This document shows, piece after piece, positions 49,146 to 58,628 of a stretch of 64,000 nt of DNA. Each line of letters begins with the position of its first letter. The stretch's first letter is position 1. The translations under genes were made by a program, and so were the position numbers. Source of the DNA: a virus. The notes beneath the pieces were generated by a model. The model was given only the letters and a program-made list of their open reading frames with translations, did not search any database and had not been told where the DNA came from. The stretch lies in the IMG/VR virus record IMGVR_UViG_3300037264_001719, positions 1 through 64,000 of that record; one strand, given 5' to 3'.

Positions 49146-51101
49146 ATGGGCGCATCCTCGGCGGTGATTTCGAGGGATATGTACGACGAGGCGAAGCGGT
49201 ACGTCCTCACCGTGCTTCAAGCTGGAGTTCCTCTGGTCGATGCGGATTACAACGACCAGATGGTGTCCTTCTTCACGCAAATCCGTCGATTCGTCTCGAA
49301 CTCCATCGGAGACGGCGCTCGCGGGGTCGCCTTCAAGATCGAGCAGAACCCCGGCGATCTCGTCAACAACTTCAAGATCAGGGGCGGCGACCTCGGGGAC
49401 GAGGGGCCGGAGCAACTCTACATCAAGGGCCATCAGGCCCAGCTTTTCTCGGACGAGACCTACCTCGGGGGCGGCGAGACGGCTCCCGTCTCCACCGGGA
49501 TCGCGGGGAGCATCCTCACCGATTCGGCGTCGAACTTCACGCCCGGGGCGCTGGTCGGTCTGACGCTCGTTCCGAATCTCGCCAACCCGACGCAGAGCTT
49601 CGTCATCACGGCCAACACGCAGAACTCGATCACCTGTGCCGCCGCGATCAACGCGGTTTCGGCGGTGGGGGACCAGTACCGGGTCAAGCTCTCCACGCCC
49701 GTCGCGCCCCGGAACGATCTTGTGCTCCTCGACGTGTACCTCGACGAGATCGACAAGTTCGAGGACTCGGACCTCGAACACAACATCGACTCCATCTTGA
49801 TCGAAGCGATGCGCCGGAAGAAACTCATCCAGCGCATCTTCGTCATCGAGGGAGTGACGCTGCCCGTCATCCTTGCGCCGGGCTTCGTGGACGCGGACGG
49901 GAACCGTCACGTTCAGCTTCCTATCGCCCTTATCTCCCGCCCCGCCGGAGACCCGAACATCACGGACCCCATGATTACGGACCTCCGGCGGAAGATTTTC
50001 ACGCTGGATGCGGTGAACGACCTCTTCGTCAACACGACCGGGGACACCATGACGGGGCCGCTCGTCATGGATGCCGACATCCAGATGCTTCCGGGCCGCA
50101 GGGTCACGGGCGTCTGTGTCATCGACGGCGATGCGCTCTGCAACGAAGTCGTTGAGCAGAGGCATTTCCGCAGGGACAGCCACCTTCTCGGAGATGGAGA
50201 CTCCGTTCCGAGTTTCGAGCAAGTCAACGATCCGCTCAATCCCAACCATTTCAAGGTCCACGACAACCGCTACTACACGAAGTCTCAGGTGGACGAACTC
50301 ATCGGGTCGAACCTCATCGCCAACGGAGGTTTCGAGAAGGGCCTCGACTGCTGGGATCATGCGTCCCCGGGCGTCCTCATCGGAGCCCCCATGTCGGAGG
50401 CGGCGGTGAATGTCCACGCCTCAATCGATCTCTGTGGCGCGGGTTGCAGCGAGGCCGCTTGTCAATGTCGCACGCTCCGAATCTGCGTGCGCCGGGGTAG
50501 CCGCCTTTGCTTCATCTGCCCCGTCCGTCAGGAAGTGGACTGTTTCGGATGCGGCGGGGAGTTCCTTCTCCTCCAGACCGTTTGCGTGTCGAAGGGGGAC
50601 GACTTCATCATCCCCTTCGTCGTGCTCGACCTCTACTCCTCTTGCCAGTACGTCGGGACCAAGAAGTTCCGCCTTTTCGATCCGACTCCAGAGAAGCCCG
50701 GAATCGGGATCGACGACGGGTTCCTCCGGCTGGAGAAGAGAGTCTCGCTCCCGGGGTGTATCGACAAGGTGGTCTACACCCTTTGCTACGAGATCATCCC
50801 GAGGTCCGATCTCCCCGACGAGGAGGAGTACGGCTACTTCTTCTACCAGCCCGAGGGCGAGTCCGACCTCAACCCGAAGTGCGAGGTGGGGGAGGAAGGG
50901 CTCGTGTGGGGGGTTTGCGGAACTCAGTTCCGCAGGATCAGCGGCCTCGAAGGGGCGTCCGATACGAAGACCGGGTGCGACCTCAATACGATTCCGATGA
51001 TCGAGGTGTGCCATAGCGACGGGCGCGTGGAATTCACGCCCGGTGTGGCGCAGGAATCGGTCATCATCGAACGGTTGGAGGAGAAGTGCCTGCCCCTCTA
51101 A
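49146..51101 (+). CDS. Cysteine-rich tail fibre-like protein
   Basis: 651 aa. The N-terminal ~300 residues resemble virion fibre attachment domains (RDMYDEAKRYVLTVLQAGVPLVDADYND). Then come TGDTMTGPLVM and the shaft motif HDNRYYTKSQVDELIG common in fibres, then NGGFEKGLDCWDH, a carbohydrate-binding-like start. After about 430 cysteines are dense (DLCGAGCSEAACQCRTLRIC, RLCFICPVRQEVDCFGCGG). Such density suggests disulphide- or metal-stabilised receptor binding. Confidence 0.65.
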   Translation: MGASSAVISRDMYDEAKRYVLTVLQAGVPLVDADYNDQMVSFFTQIRRFVSNSIGDGARGVAFKIEQNPGDLVNNFKIRGGDLGDEGPEQLYIKGHQAQLFSDETYLGGGETAPVSTGIAGSILTDSASNFTPGALVGLTLVPNLANPTQSFVITANTQNSITCAAAINAVSAVGDQYRVKLSTPVAPRNDLVLLDVYLDEIDKFEDSDLEHNIDSILIEAMRRKKLIQRIFVIEGVTLPVILAPGFVDADGNRHVQLPIALISRPAGDPNITDPMITDLRRKIFTLDAVNDLFVNTTGDTMTGPLVMDADIQMLPGRRVTGVCVIDGDALCNEVVEQRHFRRDSHLLGDGDSVPSFEQVNDPLNPNHFKVHDNRYYTKSQVDELIGSNLIANGGFEKGLDCWDHASPGVLIGAPMSEAAVNVHASIDLCGAGCSEAACQCRTLRICVRRGSRLCFICPVRQEVDCFGCGGEFLLLQTVCVSKGDDFIIPFVVLDLYSSCQYVGTKKFRLFDPTPEKPGIGIDDGFLRLEKRVSLPGCIDKVVYTLCYEIIPRSDLPDEEEYGYFFYQPEGESDLNPKCEVGEEGLVWGVCGTQFRRISGLEGASDTKTGCDLNTIPMIEVCHSDGRVEFTPGVAQESVIIERLEEKCLPL

Positions 51102-51128
51102 CTCGTGAAACCGTGAGGAGAGAAGTCT

Positions 51129-53972
51129 ATGGCTGGTGAACTTCCTACGGGAATTCTCCCACTCGATTTCCCCGGAGTCCAAATCAACCCGGGTTTGGGC
51201 TGTTGTGTGGATGAGGTCGAGGTTTCCATCCTTCCGATCCGCGCCTGCGAATGCTTCGATGAGTGCTTCGACATCGGGTACACCTATCAGGATCAATGCC
51301 CCTCCGTCGAACTCAACAAGCGTCTCGACAAGTGCATCCTTCCGCTCGTCGCTCTCGACCGGGACAAGACCAAGAAGATCGCCTATTGGGGGCAGAGCGA
51401 AGAAACGATCCGTGCTGCCGAGATTGTGATGGTCCCGGCGAAGTACAAGGACGATCCCATCGTCGGTCAGAACGGGAACGGGGGCTTCGATCCAGCGGGA
51501 GACCCCCTCCCCGGCGTCCTTGAGACGCTGGCCCGGGACACGCACACGCGGTATGGACACGTCGCTTTCAAGGTCCCGCCCTCGGTCGGATGCCGGAACA
51601 TCTGGTGCGATCTCGTCTATCTCGACGAGGCCCTCTGCCTCGGGGTCCATCTTGAGAGCGAGGAGTACGAATTCTTCGACTCCGAATGCGCCTGCCTCGT
51701 GGTCGAGGTCACGGAGGAGATTTCCTCCTTCGTGACGGACAAGTGCCTGCCGCGCATCCTGCCGGATGACCAGTTCCAAGCCGCCGGGTGCCCTCCCCTC
51801 CCGGGCGGATACCCGGAGGCCGCGTCGTTCGAGTATTGCGCCCTTCCCCGGGTGGATCGCTTCGAGGAATCGGAGAACGCCTTCTTCAAGTTCCGCAGGG
51901 AGACGCCCGCGTGCGCCCGGGATGGGCAGGGCTACTTCGTCCGGGTGGAGATCACGTCCAAACAACTTCCGCTCTCGGTTCAATGGACGGATGTGCTTCC
52001 GCTCGGGAACAATCACACCCTCCTCTCAGGGTTGCCCACGGGCACTCTCGTCTTCACGGGCATCGGGGAAACCATCGTTCGGGAGTACGTCGTCAAGACG
52101 GGGCCGGGCGCGACGGATGCCGCGATCAACGGGTCCGCGCAGGTCGTGGCCCAGCCCTTGACGATCATCAACCTCCCCTCCGACACCATCGTCATCGACC
52201 CCAACTGCCCGACGCTTTGCTTCGTCCAGTTCGGGAGCCAGAATCCCAACGTCTTCGGCAAGGTCTTTTGGGCGGGCGGCGGTCGGTTCGATCCGGTCAT
52301 TCCTCCCGACATCGGCCTGTGGGTGAAGATGTGGGCAGGGTCGGGATCGGTGGGCAAGTCGGTGAGGGAGCATCTTCTCTCCGCATCCACCACCGTCCCC
52401 AACGCGGCGGCGTCCCATGTTTTCGGAGTCGGCCCCGCCGCGTTTTCGGGATTCGCCATCGGTCTTCCGGTGTGGGTCTTCAACGGCTGCTTCGAGGACA
52501 ACCCCCGACGCAGGATCGTTCTTCTCGACATCGAGGCCGAGGAAGCCAAGCCCGATCCTGATGAGGCGATCACCGGGCTCTACGGGACCATCACGGCGCT
52601 CGACCCCATCCTTGCAACGGTGACGGTCACGTTCAACACGCCGCCGAATCAGGCTGTCGATTTCCTCACGACGGCGAAGGCGACCATGATGGTCTCCCCC
52701 GATCAAGCCAAGGGTTTCTACTGGGAGGCCAGCCCGCAACTTGTCGGACTCTGCGGTGATCCGGTGGGGCCGGGCGGGAATCTCTGCATTCTCCGCTGGA
52801 ACTATCGCTTCTGGAATTCCACGCAGAACCCCTGCCCGACCACGCTCGGCGCGGGATACATCTGCGACGGAAACGGCGAGAGCTTCCAGTACGAGTTCCA
52901 CGGCGATCTCGTCAAGGACATCCTCAACCCTGTGGACTGGATCGACCTGTGGGCGAGCCCCATGATCGAGGTGACGCTCTCGGAGGACGCAGACATCACG
53001 GATGTAGAGATCACGGTCTGCGACATCTGCATCTTCGAGCCGTGCGACATCATCCAGATCGTAGACCTCAATTGCTCGGGGCGCGAGGGTAACGGGCCGG
53101 GCTTCGTGACCTCGGTTGTCTCGACATCCTCCGACGAGGAAGGGGATTGCGACGATTTTGGTGCCGCCAAGGGCGACATCCTTCTCGGAGACCCGATCCC
53201 GAGCACCATCGAAGGATGCGGAGATTTCGACGGATTCAAGACCACTCGGAAGGCGAGGGCCTTCAAGAAGCCCGACGTGTGCCGCCATGCGTTCAGCGTC
53301 ACGACCGATGCGGACGAGGACGGATGCCCCTCGATCTGCGGAGAACCTGCTCCCGAGTCGGTCCATGTGGACTTCGAGACCGGGAGGTTCACGTTTGACG
53401 AAAGCGTCTTCCTCCGCAACCCCCTCATTTGCTATCGGACGCTCGACATCACGGTGGACATTCCGTTGACGGACGGAATCTACTTCCTGCGCGGGATCGA
53501 CAAGTGCGGATGCAAGAGCCCGCCCTCGAAACCCATTCGGATGCTCGGTGCGGGAGGCCCGCCCCCGGCCCCGTTCGTTCGGGACACGACGAGCGGTTCG
53601 TTCTTCTTCGCGGCAGGCGCGTTCCTGCCCGTCGCGGGTATGTTCATCGGGCCGATCTCTCTGCCCGGCCCGTTCATCACCGTCGAACTGAATCTCGGGC
53701 AGGACAACTTCTCCGAAGTCGCCGTCCTTGTGGATGGTTCCGTCCTCGTCCCGCTTTCGGGCATGGTGTTCTACACCTTCGCGGATGATGTCGGATCGTT
53801 CGTCACGATGGTTCATGGATCGTGCGTCATTCCGGTTTCGCCCGGACTTCACACGTTTCAATTGATGGCCCGGGGAGCGACGGTGCTTCCGGGGTCAATC
53901 GGCTTCGGAACGACGATCTATGCCAACCCCTCCCTCCCGCTGGAGATGCGGTTGGACAAGCTGGGAGTCTAG
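51129..53972 (+). CDS. Large cysteine-rich putative adhesin
   Basis: 947 aa behind TGAGGAGAG. It is beta-rich throughout, with cysteine clusters near the start (GLGCCVDEVEV, ACECFDECFDIGY) and in the middle (VCDICIFEPCDI). No known domain stands out. The gene is the largest in this stretch and follows the fibre-like gene, so a receptor-binding or host-surface-recognising protein is likely. No signal peptide, consistent with a virion protein. Confidence 0.55.
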   Translation: MAGELPTGILPLDFPGVQINPGLGCCVDEVEVSILPIRACECFDECFDIGYTYQDQCPSVELNKRLDKCILPLVALDRDKTKKIAYWGQSEETIRAAEIVMVPAKYKDDPIVGQNGNGGFDPAGDPLPGVLETLARDTHTRYGHVAFKVPPSVGCRNIWCDLVYLDEALCLGVHLESEEYEFFDSECACLVVEVTEEISSFVTDKCLPRILPDDQFQAAGCPPLPGGYPEAASFEYCALPRVDRFEESENAFFKFRRETPACARDGQGYFVRVEITSKQLPLSVQWTDVLPLGNNHTLLSGLPTGTLVFTGIGETIVREYVVKTGPGATDAAINGSAQVVAQPLTIINLPSDTIVIDPNCPTLCFVQFGSQNPNVFGKVFWAGGGRFDPVIPPDIGLWVKMWAGSGSVGKSVREHLLSASTTVPNAAASHVFGVGPAAFSGFAIGLPVWVFNGCFEDNPRRRIVLLDIEAEEAKPDPDEAITGLYGTITALDPILATVTVTFNTPPNQAVDFLTTAKATMMVSPDQAKGFYWEASPQLVGLCGDPVGPGGNLCILRWNYRFWNSTQNPCPTTLGAGYICDGNGESFQYEFHGDLVKDILNPVDWIDLWASPMIEVTLSEDADITDVEITVCDICIFEPCDIIQIVDLNCSGREGNGPGFVTSVVSTSSDEEGDCDDFGAAKGDILLGDPIPSTIEGCGDFDGFKTTRKARAFKKPDVCRHAFSVTTDADEDGCPSICGEPAPESVHVDFETGRFTFDESVFLRNPLICYRTLDITVDIPLTDGIYFLRGIDKCGCKSPPSKPIRMLGAGGPPPAPFVRDTTSGSFFFAAGAFLPVAGMFIGPISLPGPFITVELNLGQDNFSEVAVLVDGSVLVPLSGMVFYTFADDVGSFVTMVHGSCVIPVSPGLHTFQLMARGATVLPGSIGFGTTIYANPSLPLEMRLDKLGV

Positions 53973-53981
53973 GAGGAACTG

Positions 53982-54482
53982 ATGAAGACCGTGGAGGTCC
54001 CGAACAAACTGGTTTACGAGCCGGGGCGGGTGAAGAACGCGCTGGTTGCAGCGAATTTTGCCGTGGACGGAGTTGTGTCTCGGCAGACCCCTCCGACCGT
54101 CTTCGTCTACCTCCAAGACGCGGAGATGAAAGACCCCACGGCTATCGTGAACGCCTACCAGAACCCGGCCAAGCTGGAAGTGACCTCGAACAAGTCCCCC
54201 GGCGTGGGCGGGGTTCCCGAGGCGCAGGCCAACGGGTCCGACATTCACACCCTCACCATCAAGAAGATCAACCGGGAGACGGGACAGGTCATGCCGGGCT
54301 CGGAGCAGGTGCAGATCATCCCGTCTCAGCTTGTGGCCGTTTCCCCGTCGAAACCCAATCTGAATGCGGGACAGGCAACAGCGGCGGTCGGCCCGACGAA
54401 CATGGTGGGCGAAATCATCGTCAAGGTTTGCGACCCTGCGGGGGCGCTGGTCGGAGGAAGTCTCCGGCTCCGATTCGCGTAG
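53982..54482 (+). CDS. Unrecognised beta-rich protein
   Basis: 166 aa behind TAGGAGGA. It has an N-terminal YEPGRVKNALVAANFAVDG and a C-terminal beta region (GEIIVKVCDPAGALVGGSLRLRFA). It could be an Ig-like surface module. No family. Confidence 0.55.
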   Translation: MKTVEVPNKLVYEPGRVKNALVAANFAVDGVVSRQTPPTVFVYLQDAEMKDPTAIVNAYQNPAKLEVTSNKSPGVGGVPEAQANGSDIHTLTIKKINRETGQVMPGSEQVQIIPSQLVAVSPSKPNLNAGQATAAVGPTNMVGEIIVKVCDPAGALVGGSLRLRFA

Positions 54483-54492
54483 GAGGATTTCA

Positions 54493-54747
54493 ATGGCCGA
54501 CACTCCGATCCCGGTCGTCATCGAGGACATCCCCAAGGGCCAACGGCTCGTGTGGGTGTTCTACCGGAAGGACACGGGCTCCGTCGTCAAGCTCATGTTC
54601 CGAGAGCCGGACAAGGGCGATGAGACTACGAACAAGAAGGTCGGCCTCTTCAAGACGTATCTCAGCCCCCGGGCGCTTGAGAAGCCCCACCAACTCCAAG
54701 TGAGGAACGGAAAAGTCATCATCGCTTCCGCCCTTGGCGGGCTGTAA
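54493..54747 (+). CDS. Unrecognised small protein
   Basis: 84 aa behind TAGGAGGAT. The body is beta (RLVWVFYRKDTGSVVKLMF) with a charged loop (REPDKGDETTNKK). It starts 10 bases after the previous stop. No motif. Confidence 0.55.
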   Translation: MADTPIPVVIEDIPKGQRLVWVFYRKDTGSVVKLMFREPDKGDETTNKKVGLFKTYLSPRALEKPHQLQVRNGKVIIASALGGL

Positions 54748-54780
54748 CCCGATTCTGACAACGGGTGAGAGGTGTCATGA

Positions 54781-55116
54781 ATGGCGTCACTTGAGGCGAA
54801 ATTCCATGAGCTTCTCGCGGAAACTCGGAATCTGCGAGAGGACATCAAAACCGAACAGCAGGAGCGAAAGCTCGATCACGATACGCTGACCCGTCTCGAC
54901 GAGCAGGCCAAGACTCTTTTCAAGATCAAGGAAGCACGGGAAAAAGAGATCGATGGACTGACGCGGCGAGTGGGCGAACTGGAGCGTGCTCCGGGCAACG
55001 CGGCTCTCGGAAGTATCACGGAAGGGAAGTCTCGGAAATGGGCGATAGGGCTGGAAATTGTCGGGGCGCTTGCCGCCGCCATTGTTGGTGGACTTGCTAC
55101 GAAATACCTCTTCTAG
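54781..55116 (+). CDS. XhlA-like coiled-coil protein with C-terminal membrane anchor
   Basis: 111 aa. Residues 1-75 form a heptad-rich coiled coil (FHELLAETRNLREDIKTEQQ through REKEIDGLTRRVGELE). A C-terminal membrane segment follows (AIGLEIVGALAAAIVGGLATKYLF). This plan is that of XhlA-type haemolysin/lysis accessory proteins. It may be the holin partner or an endolysin-release factor; no endolysin is visible in the window. Confidence 0.6.
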   Translation: MASLEAKFHELLAETRNLREDIKTEQQERKLDHDTLTRLDEQAKTLFKIKEAREKEIDGLTRRVGELERAPGNAALGSITEGKSRKWAIGLEIVGALAAAIVGGLATKYLF

Positions 55117-55124
55117 GGTGAACC

Positions 55125-55619
55125 ATGAGTTACCGGATCATGGTCATCGAGGACGACCTCAGCCAGCGAATGCAACTTGTGAAGTCCCTCGGCAGGCACG
55201 GATTCAACGTGGGAGCAGTCGGTTCCGGGGAACAGGCGGTCAACGAATTTATTTCCGGGGTGTTCCATTGTATCCTCGTGGACTACACGCTCCCGGGGAT
55301 AAACGGGATCGAGACCATCCGAAGGCTTCGGGGGCTTGATCCGAAAGTGGGGTTCGTTGTCCTCACCGGACACGACCCTGAGAAGGTCGAGAGGGAGATC
55401 GAGGGCCTCGACGTGTGGGCTGTCTGCCGGAAGCCCGCCTCGGCAGAGGTACTCATCGCCAAGATCGAGAACGCTTCCGAACTTGCGGCCATGTCGCCTG
55501 AACGGGAGGAGCAGATTTTTCACGCTTTCGAGCAGGAGACGACAGCCCTGCGCGAGTGTTGCCGGGAGGCCCCTAAGACGGGGACCAAATTCCCGCCTCC
55601 GAAGTTGAACGGGAAATAG
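55125..55619 (+). CDS. Response regulator receiver-domain protein
   Basis: 164 aa. A CheY-like domain with all key residues: acidic pocket E9-D11, phospho-acceptor D53 in ILVDYTLPG, T81 in VVLTGHD and K103 in CRKPAS. No output domain follows, only ~45 residues of charged, proline-ending tail. It starts eight bases after the XhlA-like gene. It may tap or titrate a host histidine kinase, or act as a stand-alone switch. No histidine kinase is in view. Confidence 0.85.
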   Translation: MSYRIMVIEDDLSQRMQLVKSLGRHGFNVGAVGSGEQAVNEFISGVFHCILVDYTLPGINGIETIRRLRGLDPKVGFVVLTGHDPEKVEREIEGLDVWAVCRKPASAEVLIAKIENASELAAMSPEREEQIFHAFEQETTALRECCREAPKTGTKFPPPKLNGK

Positions 55620-55632
55620 TCTAAAGTGGTGA

Positions 55633-57888
55633 ATGCTTCGATTTGTTCAACTTCGTCGTATCGAGTCCGATCTCTATAAGGCCGAGGCGATTTTCTTCGC
55701 CACGGGGATCGGGGACTCGGACGTGTCCGACAACCGCGACACGCTCAACGTCCAAGCCCCCGATCACTTCTCCGGGGGAGACCTCCTCAAGATGATGTAC
55801 CGGAGGGGGAAATGGATTGAGACCCGGGTTTACGAACATCCCAAGCGAGCGAAGGAAGTCCTTTCGGGGGAATCGGAGGAGCCGAAGGCGTCGGAGGAGT
55901 CCGAGACCTTCGTTCCCATCATTGTTTCCGGGCCTCTAAATTACAAACCGGAGTGGGCGGACTTCCCTCCGGTTGAACGCCTCCGGGCATGGATCGCGGC
56001 TTCCGACCGCCCGACCATCTCCATCCTCATCCCCTCACAGGATCGTATTCCCCTGCTTATGGCCTGCCTCCTCTCGATTGAAGAAACGACGCGGGGATAC
56101 GCAGTCGAAGTCGTGATCGGGGATTCGGGGAGCAAGTCGGATACTTTTAATTTCTACAGGAGCATTGGAATCCGGGTCGTTCACTTCAGCCAGCCTTTCA
56201 ACTTCTCCGTGGTCTGTAATGGACTCGCCGCCGTAGCGAAGGGGGAGCACCTTCTTTTCCTCAACAACGACACCAAGGCGCTCACCCCCGGATGGCCGAA
56301 AGTTCTTATCGGGAGACGGAATGAGGTGATCGGGGCCGTCCTTGTTCACGACAAAGACCCGCAACTGATTCACCATGCCGGGCTCGAAATCGGACCCCAT
56401 CCGAATTCAGGCAACGTGGTCCCCTTCTATTCCGGGCACACCGGATACCGGACGCCCATTCACGAGATCGACCAACTCGACACGAAGAAGCCCATCGCCG
56501 TGACGGGGGCCTTCCTCGCTGTCTCCAAGAAGGTATTTTTTCGGCTCGGGGGGTTCGACGTTGCCTTCCGGCTCGACCTGCAAGATGCCGACTTCTGCAT
56601 TCGGGCGAGGGAGATCGGAGTCAAAGTGTCAGTTTCGACTTCGGTCGTCTTCTCCCATGTCTCAAGCGGTAGCCGGGAAGGGGGTCAACTGGACTTCCCT
56701 GAGAACAACTGGAAGTTCTTCTCCGGCAGGCGCGGAAAGTCGATCTACCAATGGGATGCCGTGGGGAATGTTTCTCCCCGTAAGGAACAAGGGCGAGTGC
56801 TCATCATCGACGATCACGCCCCTGATCCGAACGTGGGGCTTCATGTCCCCCGGGCCAAAAGTATCCTTGAGTTCATGGCGGCGCTCGATTACCGGGTGTC
56901 TGTGTTTCAGACGCTCAATCAGAACGTAAGCCGGGAATGGCTCGACCGGATGCTCTATCTCGGTATCGATGTGGTCACGGATTCCCCGGATTTCAACGCC
57001 TTCTCTCGGGAACGAGCGGGGTTTTACGACACGGTGTACATCTCCCGGCCCCACAATCTCCGGCGCTTCTTCAACCTCGCCCGATCCCGATTCCCGAAAG
57101 CGCAGATCATCTACGACGCCGAGGCCCTCTTCTATGTTCGGGAGAAACTCAAGGCCGCACTTTTCGGGCTCAACCCCGAACGATCCAACGCGGAGGAGCG
57201 TCTCGAACTTGACATGATGGGGCCTGCGGACAAGATCGTTTCTGTTTCTGAGGCCGAGAAGAAGATCATCGAAGCGTCCCGTCCTGCCCTTCGGGGAAAG
57301 GTCCATGTGTGGGGGCACTCTCTCCCCCTCCGGCCCACGTCGGGCGGATTCAGGGATCGCCGGGGAATCCTTTTCACGGGGAATCTCAATGCGGATAATC
57401 CCAACGAGGATTCCATCATGTACTTCGCGCAGGAAATCCTGCCGGAAGTCCGCTCGAAGATCGAATGCTCCCTCGCCATCACGGGGTCCAATCCTACCGA
57501 GAGGGTGCGGAATCTTGCGGACGGTTCAATTCGTGTGACGGGATACCTCACCGAGAGCCAGCTTCTTGATTACTACAAGAGCTATCGAGTCTTCATCGTC
57601 CCCACGAGATTTGCCGCCGGAATCCCGTGGAAGCTCCATGAGGCCATGAGTTACGGAATTCCTGCCGTGGTGACAGACCTCATCGCCGCGCAACTCGGAC
57701 TCAAGGATGGACAGGGAGTTCTCGTCGCCCGAACCCCCAAGGAGTTTGCCCACAAAGTCATCCGGCTTTACACCGAGGAGACGCTCTGGAACTATGTCCG
57801 AATGACCTGTCTTGATACCATCCGTGCCACTTGCGATCCTGAAACCATGAAGAAGGAACTCGGGAAGATATTGTCGAGGAAGGAATGA
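55633..57888 (+). CDS. Two-domain glycosyltransferase (GT2 + GT4)
   Basis: 751 aa. Residues about 1-110 are unassigned. A GT2 domain follows (TISILIPSQDRIPLLMACLLSIEETT, then LLFLNNDTKAL with the DxD-type site and RLDLQDADFCIRAREIG). From about 390 a GT4-type domain begins (RVLIIDDHAPDPNVGLHVPRAKSI), with the nucleotide-sugar side at GILFTGNLNADNPNED and KLHEAMSYGIPAVVT. Two sugars or a disaccharide could be added. TAAAGT five bases before the ATG hints at leaderless initiation. Confidence 0.85.
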   Translation: MLRFVQLRRIESDLYKAEAIFFATGIGDSDVSDNRDTLNVQAPDHFSGGDLLKMMYRRGKWIETRVYEHPKRAKEVLSGESEEPKASEESETFVPIIVSGPLNYKPEWADFPPVERLRAWIAASDRPTISILIPSQDRIPLLMACLLSIEETTRGYAVEVVIGDSGSKSDTFNFYRSIGIRVVHFSQPFNFSVVCNGLAAVAKGEHLLFLNNDTKALTPGWPKVLIGRRNEVIGAVLVHDKDPQLIHHAGLEIGPHPNSGNVVPFYSGHTGYRTPIHEIDQLDTKKPIAVTGAFLAVSKKVFFRLGGFDVAFRLDLQDADFCIRAREIGVKVSVSTSVVFSHVSSGSREGGQLDFPENNWKFFSGRRGKSIYQWDAVGNVSPRKEQGRVLIIDDHAPDPNVGLHVPRAKSILEFMAALDYRVSVFQTLNQNVSREWLDRMLYLGIDVVTDSPDFNAFSRERAGFYDTVYISRPHNLRRFFNLARSRFPKAQIIYDAEALFYVREKLKAALFGLNPERSNAEERLELDMMGPADKIVSVSEAEKKIIEASRPALRGKVHVWGHSLPLRPTSGGFRDRRGILFTGNLNADNPNEDSIMYFAQEILPEVRSKIECSLAITGSNPTERVRNLADGSIRVTGYLTESQLLDYYKSYRVFIVPTRFAAGIPWKLHEAMSYGIPAVVTDLIAAQLGLKDGQGVLVARTPKEFAHKVIRLYTEETLWNYVRMTCLDTIRATCDPETMKKELGKILSRKE

Positions 57889-58628
57889 AGATTCACGTTT
57901 ACATGATTTTCTACAACGAGGAAGTGATCCTTCCTTACTTTCTTCGGCACTACGGGGCGTTTGCTGAGAAGATCGTGTGCTTCGACAACCGGAGCACCGA
58001 CCGATCCGCCGCCATCGTGGACGCCCATCCCAAGACGGAGAGGATCGTTTTCGACACGGGCGAAGGGATGTTCGACCGGATTCATCTCGATCTCAAGTCC
58101 GAGTATCGGAAGTCCCGGGGGAAGGCGGATTGGGTCATCTGCGTGGATTGCGATGAGTTCATCTACCATCCCGATATTGTCGGTCTTTTGACGAAGTATA
58201 AAAAGGAAGGGATCACCTACCCCAAGGTGCAGGGATTCGAGATGGTCTCCGAGCACACGCCTGTCGGGAACAAGCAAATCTTCGAGGAGGTTCGGAACGG
58301 ATTCCCGAACGAAGGCTACGCCAAGCGCATCCTTTTCGCCCCTGAACTGGAAATCCAATTCGCCCCGGGATGTCACACCGCAAATGTCTCGGGCTGCGTC
58401 GTTGAAAGTCCGCAGGCCGATCTCAAGCTCCTCCATTACCGATTCTTGGGGAGGGACTTCTTCATCAACAGGTCCATCGAGCGGAGGGCGAGACTCAGCG
58501 AGGAGAACAAAAAGTGCGGATGGGGAACCCACTACCTCAACCCGGATGCGTACTTCTTGAACTTGTTCAACGAAGTGAGTGCTATCTCGAAGCCCGTCGT
58601 TACGGAACTTCCAGTCCAAAGGTCTTGA
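57885..58628 (+). CDS. GT2-like glycosyltransferase (Glyco_tranf_2_4 type)
   Basis: 247 aa, overlapping the upstream stop. The N-terminus HVYMIFYNEEVILPYFLRHYGAFAEKIVCFDNRSTD and the catalytic WVICVDCDEFIYHP place it in the GT2 family with a DCDEF motif. A His-rich end (GCHTANVSG) may bind substrate. It ends convergently with the minus-strand gene, with a 29-base overlap. Confidence 0.82.
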   Translation: MKIHVYMIFYNEEVILPYFLRHYGAFAEKIVCFDNRSTDRSAAIVDAHPKTERIVFDTGEGMFDRIHLDLKSEYRKSRGKADWVICVDCDEFIYHPDIVGLLTKYKKEGITYPKVQGFEMVSEHTPVGNKQIFEEVRNGFPNEGYAKRILFAPELEIQFAPGCHTANVSGCVVESPQADLKLLHYRFLGRDFFINRSIERRARLSEENKKCGWGTHYLNPDAYFLNLFNEVSAISKPVVTELPVQRS

